Source: Campylobacter sp. (GTDB lineage Bacteria > Campylobacterota > Campylobacteria > Campylobacterales > Campylobacteraceae). Taken from it: DNA of 36,824 nucleotides. Shown here piece by piece: positions 34,038 to 36,824 of the stretch; the first letter of the stretch is position 1; each line of letters starts with the position of its first letter. Under the pieces are notes generated by a model. It had not been told where the DNA came from and did no database searches. It saw only the letters and a program-made list of their open reading frames with translations. The position numbers and the translations under genes are program-made. The stretch lies in NCBI RefSeq assembly GCF_020024835.1, contig NZ_JAHHTD010000007.1, forward strand, positions 1 to 36,824, in the 5' to 3' direction.

Positions 34038-35290
34038 AGAAAAAAGTATATTTTAAGACTTTTGGTTGTAGAACAAATATTTATGATACTCAACTTTTAA
34101 AATCCTACATAAAAGATCATGAAATAGTTAAAAGTGAGAATGAAGCAGATATTGTTATTGTAAATTCTTGCACTGTTACAAATGGTGCAGATAGTGGTCT
34201 TAGAACTTATATTAATAATATTAAAAAAAATGGAATTAAGGTTATATTGACTGGGTGTGGAGCTGTAAGTAAAGGTAAAGAGCTTTTTGATAAAAAAGAA
34301 ATTTTTGGAGTTTTGGGTGCTTCAAATAAAAGTAAAATTAATCAATTTATTTCAGAAAATAAGGAATTTTATGAAATAGGAAATTTAAAATTTATTGATA
34401 CAAAAATAGTTAGTGATTATGAAAATCACACTAAAGCTTTTGTTAAAATTCAAGAAGGTTGTGATTTTGCTTGTAGCTATTGTATTATTCCTAGTGTGAG
34501 AGGAAAATCAAGGAGTATTCCAAGTGAAGAGATTATTAAACAAATAAAACTTTTAGCCTATAATGGTTATAGTGAAATAGTATTAACAGGGACGAATATA
34601 GGGAGTTATGGTTTAAAAGAAAATAATTCTCTTGGAATGTTACTTCAAAGAGTTGGAAAAATTGATGGTATCAAAAGAATAAGACTTGGCAGTTTAGAAC
34701 CTGCACAAATTGATGAGAGTTTTAAAGAAATTTTAGATGAACCTTGGCTAGAAAAACATTTGCACATTGCCTTACAACACACTAATGAAAAAATGCTACG
34801 TATTATGAAACGCAGATCGCATACACATAATGACTTGGCTTTGTTTAATGAATTAAGTCAGAAAGGATTCGCATTGGGAACTGATTTTATAGTGGCACAT
34901 CCTGGAGAAAGTGAGGAAATTTGGAAAGAAGCATTAGAAAATTTTAAATTTTTTAATTTAACACATATTCACGCTTTTATATTTTCTCCTCGCAATGGAA
35001 CTTATTCTGCTTCTATGAGCGAAAGAATAAACGGAGAAATTGCAAAGGAAAGATTAAACATTTTAAAAGATATTGTTACTAAAAATAATTTTGAATTTAG
35101 AAAACGACAAACTGAAAAGTTGGAGGTTTTAGTTGAGAGTAAAAAAAATGAATTTTATGAGGGATATGATCAGTTTTTTAATAAAATCAAGATTAAAACA
35201 AAGCAAGATATTTCAAAGCAATGGATTTTACTTGAAAAATATGATAGGCAATATGAATGTAATTTTGTGAGTTTTGATGATGAAAAATAA
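34034..35290 (+). CDS. mtaB: tRNA t6A37 methylthiotransferase, MtaB-type
   Basis: A 418-residue radical SAM methylthiotransferase. The N-terminal UPF0004 domain has three cluster cysteines (in FGCRTN, NSCTVTN and LTGCGAV). The radical SAM motif follows (EGCDFACSYCIIPSVRGKSRS, CxxxCxxC near 143-150), as do the GTNIGSYG and RLGSLEP stretches. GKSRS after the cysteines, in place of the MiaB signature, points to MtaB, which makes ms2t6A37 in ANN-decoding tRNAs. The TTG start overlaps the channel gene stop as TTGA, and no ATG is near. A short C-terminal region stands where a TRAM domain is expected. Confidence 0.86.
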   Translation: MKKKVYFKTFGCRTNIYDTQLLKSYIKDHEIVKSENEADIVIVNSCTVTNGADSGLRTYINNIKKNGIKVILTGCGAVSKGKELFDKKEIFGVLGASNKSKINQFISENKEFYEIGNLKFIDTKIVSDYENHTKAFVKIQEGCDFACSYCIIPSVRGKSRSIPSEEIIKQIKLLAYNGYSEIVLTGTNIGSYGLKENNSLGMLLQRVGKIDGIKRIRLGSLEPAQIDESFKEILDEPWLEKHLHIALQHTNEKMLRIMKRRSHTHNDLALFNELSQKGFALGTDFIVAHPGESEEIWKEALENFKFFNLTHIHAFIFSPRNGTYSASMSERINGEIAKERLNILKDIVTKNNFEFRKRQTEKLEVLVESKKNEFYEGYDQFFNKIKIKTKQDISKQWILLEKYDRQYECNFVSFDDEK

Positions 35291-36824
35291 AAAAATTATT
35301 TTAATTTCTTTTTTACTTCTTTGTTTGCTTTTTATTGCAGTTTTTATTAAGAATCAACCAGAAAATATTAGCAAAGGATTTTACGAAGAACTTTTGAATA
35401 AAAATTTAATTCAAAAAGTAGTTGTAAGACAAAATGAAATTTTATTAAAAACTGAAGAAGGAAAGTATATAATTATCAGAGGTTTGGTGGATTTGGATTC
35501 TTTGTGGGATAAATTTCCTTTAGAGTATGATAATGATTATGATCTAAGCGAGATATTTTCAGTTTTATTTTTATTTGTATTTTTGATAAGTTTTTTATTA
35601 TTTTTGGGTAAGAAAAATAAAGATAGACAAAATTTACTTTCACTAGAAAAGAATATTTTAGAAAAAAATGAACAAAAAAATTCTATACAAGCGGTAGTTA
35701 GTGATGTAAAATTCGATGATGTTGCTGGTGTTGATGAAGCAAAAGTGGAATTGTTGGAGATTGTAGATTTTTTAAAAAATCCTCAAAAATATAAAAATTT
35801 TGGTGTTAAAATGCCAAGAGGGGTTTTATTAGTAGGTCCTCCAGGTGTTGGTAAAACGTTGATTGCTAAGGCGGTTGCTGGTGAAGCTGGAGTGCCATTT
35901 TTTTATCAAAGTGGTGCTAGTTTTGTTGAAATTTATGTAGGAATGGGAGCAAAGAGAGTAAGAGAACTTTTTTTAAAAGCAAAATCACAAGCTCCAAGTA
36001 TTATTTTTATTGATGAAATTGATGCTATAGGTAAAAGTAGGGGTGATTTTTCAAATGTTGAAAGAGATAATACACTAAATGAACTTCTTACACAAATGGA
36101 TGGATTTGAAGATAATAACGACGTAATAGTTGTCGCAGCGACTAATAAAATAGATCTTATGGATAGTGCGCTTTTAAGATCTGGACGTTTTGATAGAAGA
36201 ATTTTTATATCTTTGCCAGATTTTAAAGATAGGGTAAAAATTTTGCAAACTTATATGCACAAAAAACAATCTAATGTAAATTTGGAAAGAATAGCTAAAC
36301 TTAGTGTTGGTTTTAGTGGTGCTGCATTAGAAACTTTAGTTAATGAAGCCGCAATTAATGCTATAAGAAGAAAATCTATTATTATAGAGGAAAATGATTT
36401 TTTTGCTGTTTTAAATAAAGTCTTAATAGGTAAAAAAAAGATTTTTTCTCTTAATGAAAAAGAGAAAAAAATTCAAGCGATTTATCAGGCTGCAAAAGCT
36501 TTGTGTGCTTTTTATTTTGATGTAAAATTTGAAAAAATAACTTTGATTGAAGATAGGTTTAAAGAATTTGAAAATACCATAAAATCAAAATCAGAATTAT
36601 TAAATAAAATTAAAGTTTATTTAGCTGGCAGTGTGGCAATGGAATTAATTTTTAATGAAACTTTCACTAATGTTCAAAATGACTTTTTAAAAATAAAAGA
36701 GCTCGTAACTTTTATGGAAAATTTTAATATGATGGATGAGAAATTATTAAATGAGCAAAAAGAAAATGTGAGAGAATTTTTAGAATTGATGAAGGATAAA
36801 ATAAATAAATTGGCTGATTTTCTT
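35280..36824 (+). CDS. FtsH-like membrane AAA ATPase with dead protease motif, 3' end outside window
   Basis: The frame is open from the ATG at 35280 to the window end (515 residues, no stop). Residues about 5-23 and 94-115 are transmembrane helices around a small periplasmic domain, exactly as in FtsH. The AAA module is complete: Walker A GPPGVGKT (186-193), pore loop FVEIYVGMG, Walker B IIFIDEID, second region of homology ATNKIDLMDSALLRSGRFDRR with arginine fingers. In the peptidase domain the zinc motif HEAGH is replaced by YQAAK (402-406). It should therefore be an ATPase without proteolysis. It overlaps mtaB by 11 bp. It is distinct from the housekeeping FtsH expected elsewhere. Confidence 0.9.
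   Translation, partial: MKNKKIILISFLLLCLLFIAVFIKNQPENISKGFYEELLNKNLIQKVVVRQNEILLKTEEGKYIIIRGLVDLDSLWDKFPLEYDNDYDLSEIFSVLFLFVFLISFLLFLGKKNKDRQNLLSLEKNILEKNEQKNSIQAVVSDVKFDDVAGVDEAKVELLEIVDFLKNPQKYKNFGVKMPRGVLLVGPPGVGKTLIAKAVAGEAGVPFFYQSGASFVEIYVGMGAKRVRELFLKAKSQAPSIIFIDEIDAIGKSRGDFSNVERDNTLNELLTQMDGFEDNNDVIVVAATNKIDLMDSALLRSGRFDRRIFISLPDFKDRVKILQTYMHKKQSNVNLERIAKLSVGFSGAALETLVNEAAINAIRRKSIIIEENDFFAVLNKVLIGKKKIFSLNEKEKKIQAIYQAAKALCAFYFDVKFEKITLIEDRFKEFENTIKSKSELLNKIKVYLAGSVAMELIFNETFTNVQNDFLKIKELVTFMENFNMMDEKLLNEQKENVREFLELMKDKINKLADFL

Overview
The window looks like chromosomal DNA from a thermotolerant Campylobacter close to C. jejuni, possibly of the C. lari group; the species cannot be fixed by eye. 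Supporting signs are the very AT-rich sequence, gene-dense operons with ATGA/TAATG overlaps, extended -10 promoters of the TGnTATAAT type without a clear -35 box, and proteins typical of the group: ChuZ/ChuA, HobA, futalosine-pathway MqnC, receiver-less CheB, CjaA/CjaB and an NssR-type Crp regulator. I see no tRNA, rRNA, CRISPR array, insertion sequence, prophage or phase-variable poly-G tract.

Layout. (1) 1-1210: 3' part of an ArsP-type permease and its ArsR repressor. (2) 1217-4282: divergent haem-iron genes chuZ (-) and chuA (+) around a Fur-box-like palindrome; the usual chuBCD transporter genes are not downstream. (3) 4333-4480: about 150 bp that may be a decayed gene. (4) 4509-13805: hemW (-), then a housekeeping run rppH-lysC-hobA-holB-folP-ligA-tlyA-ribF-cmoA (+), nearly all overlapping. 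(5) 13824-18270 (-): rpiB, a small coiled-coil membrane protein, apt, dedA, pepA and ychF, transcribed from right to left. (6) 18429-19774 (+): the chemotaxis adaptation pair cheB-cheR. (7) 19771-20964 (-): an MFS transporter, divergent from mqnC. (8) 21077-25750 (+): mqnC, an M16-peptidase homologue with a C-terminal frameshift, recG, and a Crp/Fnr regulator resembling NssR. (9) 25792-29912 (+): a polar amino-acid ABC importer (two permeases and an ATPase) followed directly by the CjaA-type binding lipoprotein and CjaB-type symporter. (10) 30044-36824 (+): a TrkA-like NAD-binding/RCK protein, aroB, an MscS-type channel, the tRNA methylthiotransferase mtaB and a truncated-by-window FtsH paralogue.

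Compared with my memory of the C. jejuni NCTC 11168 gene order, the blocks correspond to about Cj0580-Cj0590, Cj0930-Cj0923, Cj0461-Cj0469, Cj0982-Cj0981 and Cj1009-Cj1005. The window is therefore a mosaic of conserved blocks in a new order. The points most worth a second look are the FtsH-like protein with an intact AAA ATPase but a destroyed HEXXH motif, a perfect Shine-Dalgarno inside lysC that should produce a separate beta subunit, the HxxEH-less and frameshifted M16 protein, and the physical linkage of cjaA to a complete ABC importer. I found no clearly new multi-gene system.
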